Position numbers and translations under genes: made by a program. From Syntrophus sp. (in: bacteria) (lineage in GTDB: Bacteria; Desulfobacterota; Syntrophorhabdia; Syntrophorhabdales; Syntrophorhabdaceae), in the NCBI GenBank assembly GCA_013824835.1, contig PNOM01000015.1, forward strand, positions 1 to 46,564: a DNA stretch of 46,564 bases. The letters run 5' to 3'. Below are positions 32,215 to 39,832 of the stretch, in pieces. Position 1 is the first letter of the stretch; each line of letters opens with the position of its first letter. The notes beneath the pieces were generated by a model, which was not told the origin of the DNA, did not search any database, and saw only the letters and a program-made list of their open reading frames with translations.

Positions 32215-33741
32215 TCACAAATCGAGCTCCCCTTCCACATCTTCCTGTTTTATGTAGTCAAGGTGGGCAATCACATCGAACCGTCCGGTAAGCTCGGTGA
32301 CACTGCTCATGCCAAGCCTTTTGAGGATGGAAACAAGCTGGCGGCGCCAGACAAGATACATATTAATAATACGCTGGGTTGCCCATTCGAGGTTCATGAG
32401 ATTTGTCAGTTCTTCGTCGGTAGTGGCAATACCCCGGGCGCAGCCCCTGCCCGATTCGCAGTGATGGCACCTGATGCATTCAAGGGCCACAAGATCGGCA
32501 GTCCCGAGACAGACCCCGTCAGCGCCCATAGCGAGCGCTTTTGCCATATCATAGGCCGAGCGGATACCGCCGCTCGCAATGATGGTAATCTTATCCCTGA
32601 TGCCCTCCTGACAGAGAAACTTGTGTACCTTGGGCAGGGCGTACTCTATAGGCATGGCAATATTCTTCTTTGCAATATCCGGCGCAGCGCCTGTTCCGCC
32701 GTAACTTCCGTCAAGCTGAACGATGTGCGCCCCGGCGAAATAACTCCCTACGGTCACCATGTCAACATCGGTAGGGGTAGAAACCTTCACCGATACAAGG
32801 GCCCTCGTGTTTATCTCTTTTATCCAGTCCACATGTTTCTTGTGGTCTTCTACCGAGTAGACACTATGGAAAGGGAAGGGAGAGAAAAGGGCGCTCCCCG
32901 TTACTGCCTCTCGCATTTTTGCGACACGGGGCGTTACCTTATCCCCGAGAAGGTGCCCCCCGAGACCGGGCTTTGCCCCCTGGGCATACTTGAATTCCAC
33001 GATCCTCACTCTCTTTATCGTCTCTTCTTTGACGCCGAAGAGACCTGTCGCAACCTGGGTAATAATATGATTGTCATAGGGGATAAGCTCTTCCGGATAC
33101 CCGCCCTCGCCTGTACAGCAAAAGGTCTTGAGGGCAGCTGCAGCCCTGACGCGGGAGAGCATGGTTACAATACTGACAGAGCCGAAGGACATGCCTCCGA
33201 AATAGAACGGAACGGGGATAGTGATTCTTGGCCGTGAATCCCCGGAACGGTTCAATTCAATAGCAGTCGATATTTTACTCTCCGGAACAGAATGGACTTT
33301 CTTTTTTGGAAAGATAAAACGGATCTTATCGAATCCTCCCCCTGAATTTCCTGTCTTGTAGTTCAGATCCTGATAGGGCAGCTCCCCTGTTTCCGCCATG
33401 TGCCAAGTGCTGGCAAGGAGCTCGGGGGGCCAGCGTCTGTCTCCAAGGATTTCAAAGGATGGGTTAAGTTTTATCTGAATCGCCTTTTCAGGACATCTGT
33501 TCACACAGTAAAACGTATTTTTACTGCAGGAAAAACCAAGACAATGGTGGTCCTGTGCAACCCGTGGTCTTTTCACGCCTCCTTTATATACCCCATAAGG
33601 GCAGAGCTCAAGACAGAGTCCGCAGTTTGTGCAGGCATTGCTCACCGTAACGCGGTATTTGCCGAGGGCGTTACGGAAACGGCCTGGTACAGGTCTTTTT
33701 TTAGGTAGTTTGAATAACTCTATTCCTGGTGTGTGTGCCAT
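32215..33741 (-). CDS. Ferredoxin-fused glutamate synthase FMN-domain protein
   Basis: About 508 residues. An N-terminal ferredoxin module has CTNCGLCLELCPYG and a second set CLGFSCSKNTFYC with CPEKA, so probably two [4Fe-4S] clusters. The rest is the archaeal-type GltS domain with the full FMN/substrate motif DGSYGGTGAAP, ASGGIRSAYDMAKALAMGAD and a [3Fe-4S]-type CIRCHHCESGRGC followed by ARGIATTD. It would reduce 2-oxoglutarate plus ammonia (from the GATase) to glutamate using ferredoxin electrons. Start chosen at ATG 33741 (MAHTPG), with AGGGG upstream and four bases after the stop of the preceding gene; the longer frame start at 33786 overlaps that gene. Confidence 0.85.
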   Translation of the reverse strand: MAHTPGIELFKLPKKRPVPGRFRNALGKYRVTVSNACTNCGLCLELCPYGVYKGGVKRPRVAQDHHCLGFSCSKNTFYCVNRCPEKAIQIKLNPSFEILGDRRWPPELLASTWHMAETGELPYQDLNYKTGNSGGGFDKIRFIFPKKKVHSVPESKISTAIELNRSGDSRPRITIPVPFYFGGMSFGSVSIVTMLSRVRAAAALKTFCCTGEGGYPEELIPYDNHIITQVATGLFGVKEETIKRVRIVEFKYAQGAKPGLGGHLLGDKVTPRVAKMREAVTGSALFSPFPFHSVYSVEDHKKHVDWIKEINTRALVSVKVSTPTDVDMVTVGSYFAGAHIVQLDGSYGGTGAAPDIAKKNIAMPIEYALPKVHKFLCQEGIRDKITIIASGGIRSAYDMAKALAMGADGVCLGTADLVALECIRCHHCESGRGCARGIATTDEELTNLMNLEWATQRIINMYLVWRRQLVSILKRLGMSSVTELTGRFDVIAHLDYIKQEDVEGELDL

Positions 33742-33745
33742 TACA

Positions 33746-35128
33746 TCAACCCCTTTTGCCCATATCGGCAAAGATTTCTTTTTCAAGGTCCTCGAAGAAC
33801 ATGGCGCGTCCCATTTCTCCCCGCAGCCTCCTCACCTCCCGGATGCCCATGGCCCCCAGGATTTCAAGGAGCTGGTTCTGCCAGCCTGCCATGAGATTCC
33901 GTATCCTACCAGAGCCCCAAAGGGGGTCCACGCTTTCAAGCTCTACAGGGCAGGCAATGCCTGCTTTGCAACGCCGGCATACCCTGCATTCCATGGCCAC
34001 GAGGAGGGCAATATCTACAGACAACATATCTGCCCCGCAGATGATCTGCTTTGCCATATGTTCTGCCATGGCAATGCCTCCACCTGCAATGAGGGTAATC
34101 TGATCCCTTACCCCCCTCTCTACGAGGCGAAGATGGATTTCCTTTATCCGTTCTTTTATGAAAAGAGGTGCATCAGCCTTTTCAAGACCAAATTCGTCTG
34201 CACAGAGGTGAATGGCCTCTGCCCCTTCTGCGGTGAGGCGGAATACATCCTCTGACGCGTGAGGGTTAAGGGTCATCCGGATGATGACCACAAGCCCGGG
34301 ATTTATCTCTTTGAGGGCTTTCTGGGCATTAATAGCTTCATTGCTATAGGGTATCTCCGCCATACGGAGACCCTTTATAATTGATTTGTCAAGATCGGAC
34401 AGATTCCCGTCAATATAGAGTATTATGTTCGGTATATACTCCTCCATTGCCGGAATAAAATCGGATTGACGGATGACCGCAAAGGTGCCGAGGGACCGCG
34501 CCCCTTTGAGAAAGGCGAGATTAATCCCCTCTCGTGGCGGTGACCACGGCAGGATATCAAAGATAATGGGAAGAGGTATCTCCACGAGAGGTGGGGGAGT
34601 AATGGTGAGGGCGCCGGCCTCATCGAATTGGAGAGCCATTACCTTGCGGCCTATATCAATGGTAGTGCTTATATATTCGCGGCCATGGATACCGTCCCTT
34701 GTAGGCCGGACGATTTCAGACATATCGGTCCACATGGCGTCAAAGCCGGCACCGGAGAAAGCCCCGCCGTAGCCGCCGCCGGAAACAGGAATGCGCCCTG
34801 CCTCTGACTGGTACCAGAGCCCGGAAATAATCTCCGGTGTCCAGTAGGAATCGCCAAGGGCCTTATATGCGGGGTTGAGACCTTTCTGGATAAGCTTGTT
34901 CGGGCAATTCTGGACACAGCGGAAACAGTCCATACACGCGCTGTCGAGAGATTCAAGCATCTGGCGGGAATCAATACCCCTTTTTTCGTATACTTTATAG
35001 ACACAATCCTTTTTTACACAGCGGGCGCATTTAAGGCATCCTTCTTCCCATGCAATAACGCCTGACCGGGTAATGGACTGAAACCGGTTCGGAACAGAAC
35101 CAACATGAATATGGTATTTAGGGGGCAT
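33746..35128 (-). CDS. Diverged ferredoxin-fused glutamate synthase paralogue
   Basis: A 460-residue tandem paralogue of the following gene. Two Cys modules open it (CLKCARCVKKDC and CMDCFRCVQNC, then PNKLIQKG), and the shared middle (ALGDSYWTPEIISGLW, GGYGGAFSGAGFD) aligns with its neighbour. The C-terminal half has AGGGIAMAEHMAKQIICGAD and a CRVCRRCKAGIAC cluster site, but the canonical DGxxGGTGAAP is replaced by HLCADEFGLEKADAPLF. Loss of this motif suggests it is not itself a glutamate synthase. An electron-transfer or regulatory partner in a complex fits better. It starts ATG 35128 with a strong GGAGGAGGAG upstream and follows metF by 11 bp. Confidence 0.8.
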   Translation of the reverse strand: MPPKYHIHVGSVPNRFQSITRSGVIAWEEGCLKCARCVKKDCVYKVYEKRGIDSRQMLESLDSACMDCFRCVQNCPNKLIQKGLNPAYKALGDSYWTPEIISGLWYQSEAGRIPVSGGGYGGAFSGAGFDAMWTDMSEIVRPTRDGIHGREYISTTIDIGRKVMALQFDEAGALTITPPPLVEIPLPIIFDILPWSPPREGINLAFLKGARSLGTFAVIRQSDFIPAMEEYIPNIILYIDGNLSDLDKSIIKGLRMAEIPYSNEAINAQKALKEINPGLVVIIRMTLNPHASEDVFRLTAEGAEAIHLCADEFGLEKADAPLFIKERIKEIHLRLVERGVRDQITLIAGGGIAMAEHMAKQIICGADMLSVDIALLVAMECRVCRRCKAGIACPVELESVDPLWGSGRIRNLMAGWQNQLLEILGAMGIREVRRLRGEMGRAMFFEDLEKEIFADMGKRG

Positions 35129-35139
35129 CTCTCCTCCTC

Positions 35140-36063
35140 CTACACTTCAGGTCTTGGAAAAAGTTTCCCTTCTTCCACTATTTGCGGAACCGCATCTTCC
35201 CATTCGATGGCCATGATATGAACCCCGTGGACGCCTTCAATTTCTTTAAGGGCCTCAATTGTTTCCACGGCTATCCTGATGCCTTCCTGCCGCTGTTCTT
35301 TTGCGGGCACTGATTTCATTCTATTGATAATCTCCACGGGTATATCCATGCCTGCGACCTGTGCGGCCATGTACTCCGCCATGCGGGCAGATTTGAGGGG
35401 TGTAATACCACCCAGGATATAGACCTGATTGTCGAGACCGTATTCTTTCACGAGACCCATCCACTCCTTGAAGCGGTTGAGGTTGTAAATACATTGTGTT
35501 TGTATGAATTCTGCCCCTGCGTCTACCTTTGTAGCGAGACGGGCAACCCGGTATTTAAAAGGATCAGCAAAGGGATTTGCCACGGCGCCGATAAAAAGCC
35601 TCGGAGGCTCGGTCAGTTTGTCTCCTCCGATGATATGGCCCCTATCTCTCATCTGGCGAACCGCCTGTACGAGCTGAACGGAATCGATGTCAAATACACC
35701 CTTTGAGTGGGGCTGATTACCAAAGGACTGGTGATCGCCGGAAAGGCAAAGAATATTTCGTATGCCGAGGGCAGATGCACCGAGGATGTCTGACTGAAGG
35801 GCAATGCGGTTGCGGTCGCGGGTAACCATCTGGAGCACCGGGTCAAGGCCCTCCTGCTTGAGCAGGGCACATGCGGCAAGGCTGCACAGACGAACCACCC
35901 CTGTCTGATTGTCCGTTACATTTACACTGTCTACATAGCCCTTGAGAATCCTTCCCTTGTTCCTTACGGCCTCGGGGTCAGCTCCTTTCGGGGGACCGCA
36001 TTCAGCGGTAACGGCAAACTCGCCTCTATTGAGAACCTTTTTAAGTTGGCTGTCTGTTTTCAC
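35140..36063 (-). CDS. metF: Methylenetetrahydrofolate reductase (MetF-type)
   Basis: About 307 residues, reducing 5,10-methylene-THF to 5-methyl-THF in the methyl branch of C1 metabolism. Matching features: VTAECGPPKGADPE, SVNVTDNQTG, DRNRIALQSDILGAS, LCLSGDH, GAEFIQTQCIYN and GGITPLKSA, i.e. the TIM-barrel MTHFR with FAD-binding loop. Start taken at GTG 36063, which overlaps the metV stop by four bases (GTGA) and has GGGAGG ten bases upstream; the frame start at 36120 lies inside metV. In acetogens and syntrophs the metF-metV pair can couple to Hdr/Mvh-type electron carriers, matching the mvhD gene upstream. Confidence 0.92.
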   Translation of the reverse strand: MKTDSQLKKVLNRGEFAVTAECGPPKGADPEAVRNKGRILKGYVDSVNVTDNQTGVVRLCSLAACALLKQEGLDPVLQMVTRDRNRIALQSDILGASALGIRNILCLSGDHQSFGNQPHSKGVFDIDSVQLVQAVRQMRDRGHIIGGDKLTEPPRLFIGAVANPFADPFKYRVARLATKVDAGAEFIQTQCIYNLNRFKEWMGLVKEYGLDNQVYILGGITPLKSARMAEYMAAQVAGMDIPVEIINRMKSVPAKEQRQEGIRIAVETIEALKEIEGVHGVHIMAIEWEDAVPQIVEEGKLFPRPEV

Positions 36064-36728
36064 GTGCTTTGATCCTCCCTGTGAATTTTCCTTGGCCCCT
36101 TTCCCTGCTGTTTTGACCAATCCGCTGGGGGATGAACCTTTCTGAGAAGGTCAAGACGACCCATCTCTTCAAGCCTGCTCACAATGAGCTGCCATGCACA
36201 GGGCACATCAGGATCGACCTCGCAGCGATCAGTCCTGGAACCACCGCAGGGACCATTGAAAAGTCCTTTTGCACAGCGGGTGACCGGGCAAACCGCGGCA
36301 AAAAACCCAAGCTTGCAGTCGCCGCAGGCCCGACAGCTTTCCACCCAGAGGCCTGCCTCCTTTGTCTCTCCAATAAAGGTTGTATTGAGGGCAGGGACAA
36401 TGTGGACTTTTGGGAAGACCCCTGCAACAGCCTGTACGCCGGCGCCGCACCCGAGGGAGAGGACTACGTCGTACTGGTCAATCACGTCAGTCAACTGGTT
36501 AATAAACTCATAGACACACTGGCGGTCCAGGGTCATCTCTTTTACTTCGATTTCCTTCTTCGATGACTTTGCATCCATACGGAGGGCTGAACCGAGGAGT
36601 CCCGTCTCTTTTTCACCTCCTGAAGCACACTCAGCCACACAGGAACCGCAGCCAACGACGAGTATTTTCCGGTAGGGCGCGATCATTTCCTTGATTTCCG
36701 ATAAAGGCTTTCTTTCCGCTGTAATCAT
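36060..36728 (-). CDS. metV: MetV, zinc/iron-sulfur partner of MetF
   Basis: A 222-residue MetV-family protein (methylene-THF reductase C-terminal/partner type). Cys clusters: VVGCGSCVAEC at the N-terminus, SLGCGAG in the middle, and CRACGDCKLGF, CPVTRCAKGLFNGPCGG at the C-terminus. These bind iron-sulfur and probably zinc and link MetF to its electron donor. ATG 36728 has AAGGAGC upstream. It is the second gene of the operon, 43 bp after mvhD, and is coupled to metF. Confidence 0.9.
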   Translation of the reverse strand: MITAERKPLSEIKEMIAPYRKILVVGCGSCVAECASGGEKETGLLGSALRMDAKSSKKEIEVKEMTLDRQCVYEFINQLTDVIDQYDVVLSLGCGAGVQAVAGVFPKVHIVPALNTTFIGETKEAGLWVESCRACGDCKLGFFAAVCPVTRCAKGLFNGPCGGSRTDRCEVDPDVPCAWQLIVSRLEEMGRLDLLRKVHPPADWSKQQGKGPRKIHREDQST

Positions 36729-36771
36729 GCTTTTGCTCCTTTGTGATTAGCCGTTTTTATCTTAAGCCCCC

Positions 36772-37188
36772 TCATCCCCTTATTGGAGAAGGCCCGATTA
36801 ATGCCTCGCGGGCAAGAAGCCCCCGCGCCAACTCATCCACAGTAACAGGGTTCCCGGCAGGGGTAATAATCAATTCGAGGCGCTCCCGCTCAAGGCCTAT
36901 CTCTTCGATAAGTCCCTGGGTATAGGCAATACGTTTTCTGGCCCGCAGATTCCCTTCCTGGTAACGACATGCCCCCTCGGGACATGTAACAAGGTATACC
37001 TTATCCGCCCCTGATTCAAGGGCACCCATAAGGTGAAGAGGATCAATGCGGCCACTGCACGGCAGGGGGAAAAACCTTATCCGCTTACCTAGCTCCTTTT
37101 CAAGGGCACGTCTATTCGTGTCCTGATCAGGATCTATCTGCTGGCAGAAGAAGATTGTAATGTTGAGTCCAGCGCTTTTCTGGTCCAT
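36772..37188 (-). CDS. mvhD: MvhD-like [2Fe-2S] electron-transfer subunit
   Basis: A 138-residue MvhD/FlpD-family protein: IFFCQQ (Cys15), PCSGRIDPLHLMGALESGAD (Cys44) and TCPEGACRYQEGN (Cys69, Cys73), then a RAxxR repeat and a short C-terminal helix. This is the delta subunit that passes electrons between hydrogenase or formate dehydrogenase and heterodisulfide reductase. Here no hdrABC or hydrogenase genes follow; instead metV-metF and the glutamate synthase-like genes do, so MvhD may deliver electrons to MetV/MetF or the ferredoxin-fused proteins. ATG 37188 with AAAGGTG upstream. First gene of the operon. Confidence 0.9.
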   Translation of the reverse strand: MDQKSAGLNITIFFCQQIDPDQDTNRRALEKELGKRIRFFPLPCSGRIDPLHLMGALESGADKVYLVTCPEGACRYQEGNLRARKRIAYTQGLIEEIGLERERLELIITPAGNPVTVDELARGLLAREALIGPSPIRG

Positions 37189-37220
37189 AACAGAGCACCT
37201 TTTATCCTTTCATCGTCAAT

Positions 37221-37253
37221 AAAAAAGGCGCCCTCTTTTGGGAGGACGCCTTT
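37221..37253 (-). terminator. Terminator-like hairpin in the mvhD leader
   Basis: Read on the minus strand, AAAGGCG-t-CCTC pairs with GAGG-g-CGCCTTT and is followed by TTTTTT (plus 37221-37226). It lies downstream of the rfaE2 stop (37368) and also downstream of the mvhD promoter (37306-37334), so it is either the terminator of the upstream operon or an attenuator in the mvhD leader. Confidence 0.75.
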
Positions 37254-37305
37254 GTCTCTTTCTCTATGACACGCCATTGTGCCAATAAATAGCCTAATTC
37301 TTTAT

Positions 37306-37334
37306 AGTATAATAATTTGAACGATCTCTGTCAA
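37306..37334 (-). promoter_or_regulatory. Promoter of the mvhD-metVF-glutamate synthase operon
   Basis: Minus strand TTGACA (plus 37329-37334), 17 bases, TATACT (37306-37311): a near-consensus promoter. The predicted start near 37299 puts the terminator-like hairpin at 37221-37253 within the leader. Confidence 0.7.
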
Positions 37335-37367
37335 GCATTTTTCGATTCCGGCATTTTTCGATTCCGG

Positions 37368-37865
37368 TTAACCTTTCCCCTCTTCAAGCTCCTTTATGAC
37401 CCGTATGATATCCCTTGTAGAATGGTCTTTCGGATCCCCTACTATGGCCACTTTTCCACCGTAGGAGCGCACAATTTCCTTTTCCGGCACGTTCTCTTCC
37501 GTATAGTCCGTACCTTTCGCATGGATGTCAGGTTTCAGGGTGAGGAGAAGCTTCTCTACCGTAGGCTCGCTGAAAACTATCACATAGTCAACGCAATCTA
37601 TGGCTGCAATGATCTCTGCCCTTTCTTTTACAGGGGTTACTGCCTGTTTTCTTTTTCCTAATCCTGTCAGGGATGAGTCATCGTTTACAGCAACGATCAG
37701 GATATCGCCAAGGGCCTTTGCCCCCTTCAGGTATCTTACGTGACCTACATGAAGAATGTCAAAACAACCGTTGCCGAAGACAATCCGCTGTCCCTTCCCT
37801 TTCTCGTCTTCAATAATCCTGGTCAGTTCTGCAAGGTTTGCAACTATTGTGCCCATTTCATTCAC
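37368..37865 (-). CDS. rfaE2: D-glycero-beta-D-manno-heptose 1-phosphate adenylyltransferase (RfaE2)
   Basis: A 165-residue nucleotidyltransferase: GNGCFDILHVGHVRYLK holds the HxGH motif (His-Val-Gly-His), followed by DILIVAVNDD and the ISSTxxI-equivalent HSTRDIIRVI near the C-terminus. It adds AMP to heptose 1-phosphate on the way to ADP-heptose for the LPS inner core. It corresponds to the C-terminal half of E. coli HldE; here it is a separate gene. GTG at 37865 overlaps the kinase gene stop by eight bases; ATG 37856 is an alternative. It ends the LPS-linked operon, before the terminator. Confidence 0.92.
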   Translation of the reverse strand: MNEMGTIVANLAELTRIIEDEKGKGQRIVFGNGCFDILHVGHVRYLKGAKALGDILIVAVNDDSSLTGLGKRKQAVTPVKERAEIIAAIDCVDYVIVFSEPTVEKLLLTLKPDIHAKGTDYTEENVPEKEIVRSYGGKVAIVGDPKDHSTRDIIRVIKELEEGKG

Positions 37866-38850
37866 ACACCTTTTTCAGCTCATCTATGGTTACGGTAGCA
37901 GTGCCCCGTTTCATCACCACGATGCCTGCTGCATTGTTTGCGATCTGTGAGGCTGTATAAAAATCCGCGCCGCTCGCCAGGGCAAGGGTAACCGTAGCGC
38001 ATACCGTATCCCCTGCGCCCGTTACATCGGTGACATCGTCCGAGCCTGATATGGGTATGTGATAAATCTCCCCGCTTTTCAGGAAGAGGCTCATCCCCCT
38101 GTTTCCCCTGGTAACAAGCAGGGCGGTGACGTCCATAAGGCCCATGATCTTTCTGCCTACCATATCAATATCCTTCTCCTCCCCAAGAGAGCAGAGCGTG
38201 TATGCCTCTGATTCATTGGGGGTAATAAGAGTGAAACCCTTGAAGCTTTTCAGATTATATCTCGAATCTCCAACCACTATGGTCTTTTTTGCTATCTCCC
38301 CCATGAGGCGTATGACCGTTTGATCAATAGTCCCATGGCCGTAGTCAGACACGATAAAGGCATCCATACGTGGGACAAGCCCGTTCAGCTTATCCATGAG
38401 GATTGCCCGCTCTCCTTTACTCACAGGCCTGTTGCTGTCTTTATCGATCCGTATCACCTGCTGTTTTGATGTATGGGTATCCCCGGCAAGTATCCGTGTT
38501 TTGGTAACCGTCTCCCCGTCATGGCGGATAAACCCCCCTGGATCAAGGGTTGTAAATTGGGAGAAATAATCGATAAGCCTCTCTCCCGTATGGTCGCTCC
38601 CGATAAAGCCGACAGGAAAGACCCGTGCCCCGAGGGCCAGAAGATTGTTTATCGTATTACCGGCGCTCCCCGGATAGATCCTTTCCTCCTCGTGCTTCAC
38701 CACGACAACCGGGGCCTCTCTTGAGAGCCGGTAAGGTTTGCCGAATATATACACGTCGGCAATAATGTCCCCTACTACACAGATCCTTTTCCCTTTGAAC
38801 TGATCTATCCATTCCTTTGAGGTTTTTTCCGGTTTTCTTGCTTTACCCAT
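37858..38850 (-). CDS. rfaE1: D-glycero-beta-D-manno-heptose-7-phosphate kinase (RfaE1)
   Basis: A 330-residue PfkB-family kinase corresponding to the N-terminal half of HldE. Features: GSAGNTINNLLALGARVFPV and GFIGSDHTGERL near the N-terminus, FIVSDYGHG in the middle and TDVTGAGDTVCATVTLAL with the catalytic Asp of GAGD at the C-terminus. It phosphorylates heptose 7-phosphate at C1. ATG 38850 overlaps the end of the heptosyltransferase gene by eight bases, so the pathway genes are coupled. GmhA, GmhB and HldD are not in the window. Confidence 0.93.
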   Translation of the reverse strand: MGKARKPEKTSKEWIDQFKGKRICVVGDIIADVYIFGKPYRLSREAPVVVVKHEEERIYPGSAGNTINNLLALGARVFPVGFIGSDHTGERLIDYFSQFTTLDPGGFIRHDGETVTKTRILAGDTHTSKQQVIRIDKDSNRPVSKGERAILMDKLNGLVPRMDAFIVSDYGHGTIDQTVIRLMGEIAKKTIVVGDSRYNLKSFKGFTLITPNESEAYTLCSLGEEKDIDMVGRKIMGLMDVTALLVTRGNRGMSLFLKSGEIYHIPISGSDDVTDVTGAGDTVCATVTLALASGADFYTASQIANNAAGIVVMKRGTATVTIDELKKVCE

Positions 38851-39832
38851 TCAGGATATCCTCCACCTTTTTAAAAACATCTTCCGGTTTTATGCCTTTA
38901 AGGCATTCATGGTCCCTGTCGCAAGTCTTTTTATTGCAGGGCCTGCACGGCAGGTCTTTCAATGCGAGATGTGTATGGAAATTGGGATATTGGGTATATC
39001 GTTCATCCATAGGGCCTAAAAGCACAACAGTAGGGACGGAAAGGGCTGCTGCAATGTGCCTGGGCCCCGTATCGTTGCTCACCACCACGGATGCCCGCGA
39101 AATACACACCTTCAGTTCCCTTATATCAAGGTCTTTCACATGGACCCGGTCTTTCTCCTTTGCCCCTTCGCGGATACCCTGCGCAATGGCTGTCTCGCTC
39201 TTCCCGGGGAGTATGTACACGTCCATGCCGGTTTTTTGCACTACCATATCTGCGAGTTCGGAGAAATGGGTGTCAGGCCAGCGCTTCGAAGGTCCGTACT
39301 GGGCCCCCGCAATAAATACCCCATAGGGTCTGTTGATATCCAGATGCCTTTCATCAAACCTCTGCTCCTCATCTGCAGTCACGGAAAGCGTAGGGGTATC
39401 GGTAAGTCTTCTGCTGCCCAAGGCATCAATGATCCTGAGGTAATGCTCTACTGTCGGTTCAGGATTTGGCCCTTCAGGTACTTGGCGGGTAAGCATAAAA
39501 CCTCTTCGATTCCGTGCATACCCGGTCCTTTCCTTTACATGGGCCCCATAGAAGAGAAGTGCAGAACGGAAGGAGTGGGGCAGCATAATAGCCCTTTCGA
39601 AGTATATGTTTTTGAGGGATTCGACAGCGTTGAGAAAGGGCAGGAAACCCTTTTTATCATAAGGAATAAATCTGTCAAACAGTTCAAGGCCATTGTAGAG
39701 ATGTATGGCGCTGGTTTTGCCGATACCCCAGAGCTCACCTTTAAGGGATGCCCGGAGGGACCGGAGGAATGGCTCGGCCATTACCATGTCGCCGATCCAG
39801 TTAGGCAGATAGACTATCGTCCGTCCAGTCAC
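38843..39832 (-). CDS. waaF: Lipopolysaccharide heptosyltransferase II-like (WaaF, GT9)
   Basis: A 329-residue GT9 transferase. N-terminal IVYLPNWIGDMVMAEPFLRS is the WaaF acceptor-side start; the donor-binding C-terminal half shows GAQYGPSKRWPDTHFSELAD and SNDTGPRHIAAALSVPTVVL with LLGPMDE. It adds an L,D-heptose to the inner core from ADP-heptose. A C-terminal CRPCNKKTC with DRDHECLKGI, shared with the other transferase at 41304, is typical. GTG start at 39832 overlaps the radical SAM gene end by 32 bases. Its position directly before rfaE1 matches the ADP-heptose pathway. Confidence 0.9.
   Translation of the reverse strand: MTGRTIVYLPNWIGDMVMAEPFLRSLRASLKGELWGIGKTSAIHLYNGLELFDRFIPYDKKGFLPFLNAVESLKNIYFERAIMLPHSFRSALLFYGAHVKERTGYARNRRGFMLTRQVPEGPNPEPTVEHYLRIIDALGSRRLTDTPTLSVTADEEQRFDERHLDINRPYGVFIAGAQYGPSKRWPDTHFSELADMVVQKTGMDVYILPGKSETAIAQGIREGAKEKDRVHVKDLDIRELKVCISRASVVVSNDTGPRHIAAALSVPTVVLLGPMDERYTQYPNFHTHLALKDLPCRPCNKKTCDRDHECLKGIKPEDVFKKVEDILNG

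Noticed and set aside
32263-33237. Plus-strand open frame of 324 codons
   Set aside because: Antisense to the ferredoxin-fused glutamate synthase gene; no recognisable protein.
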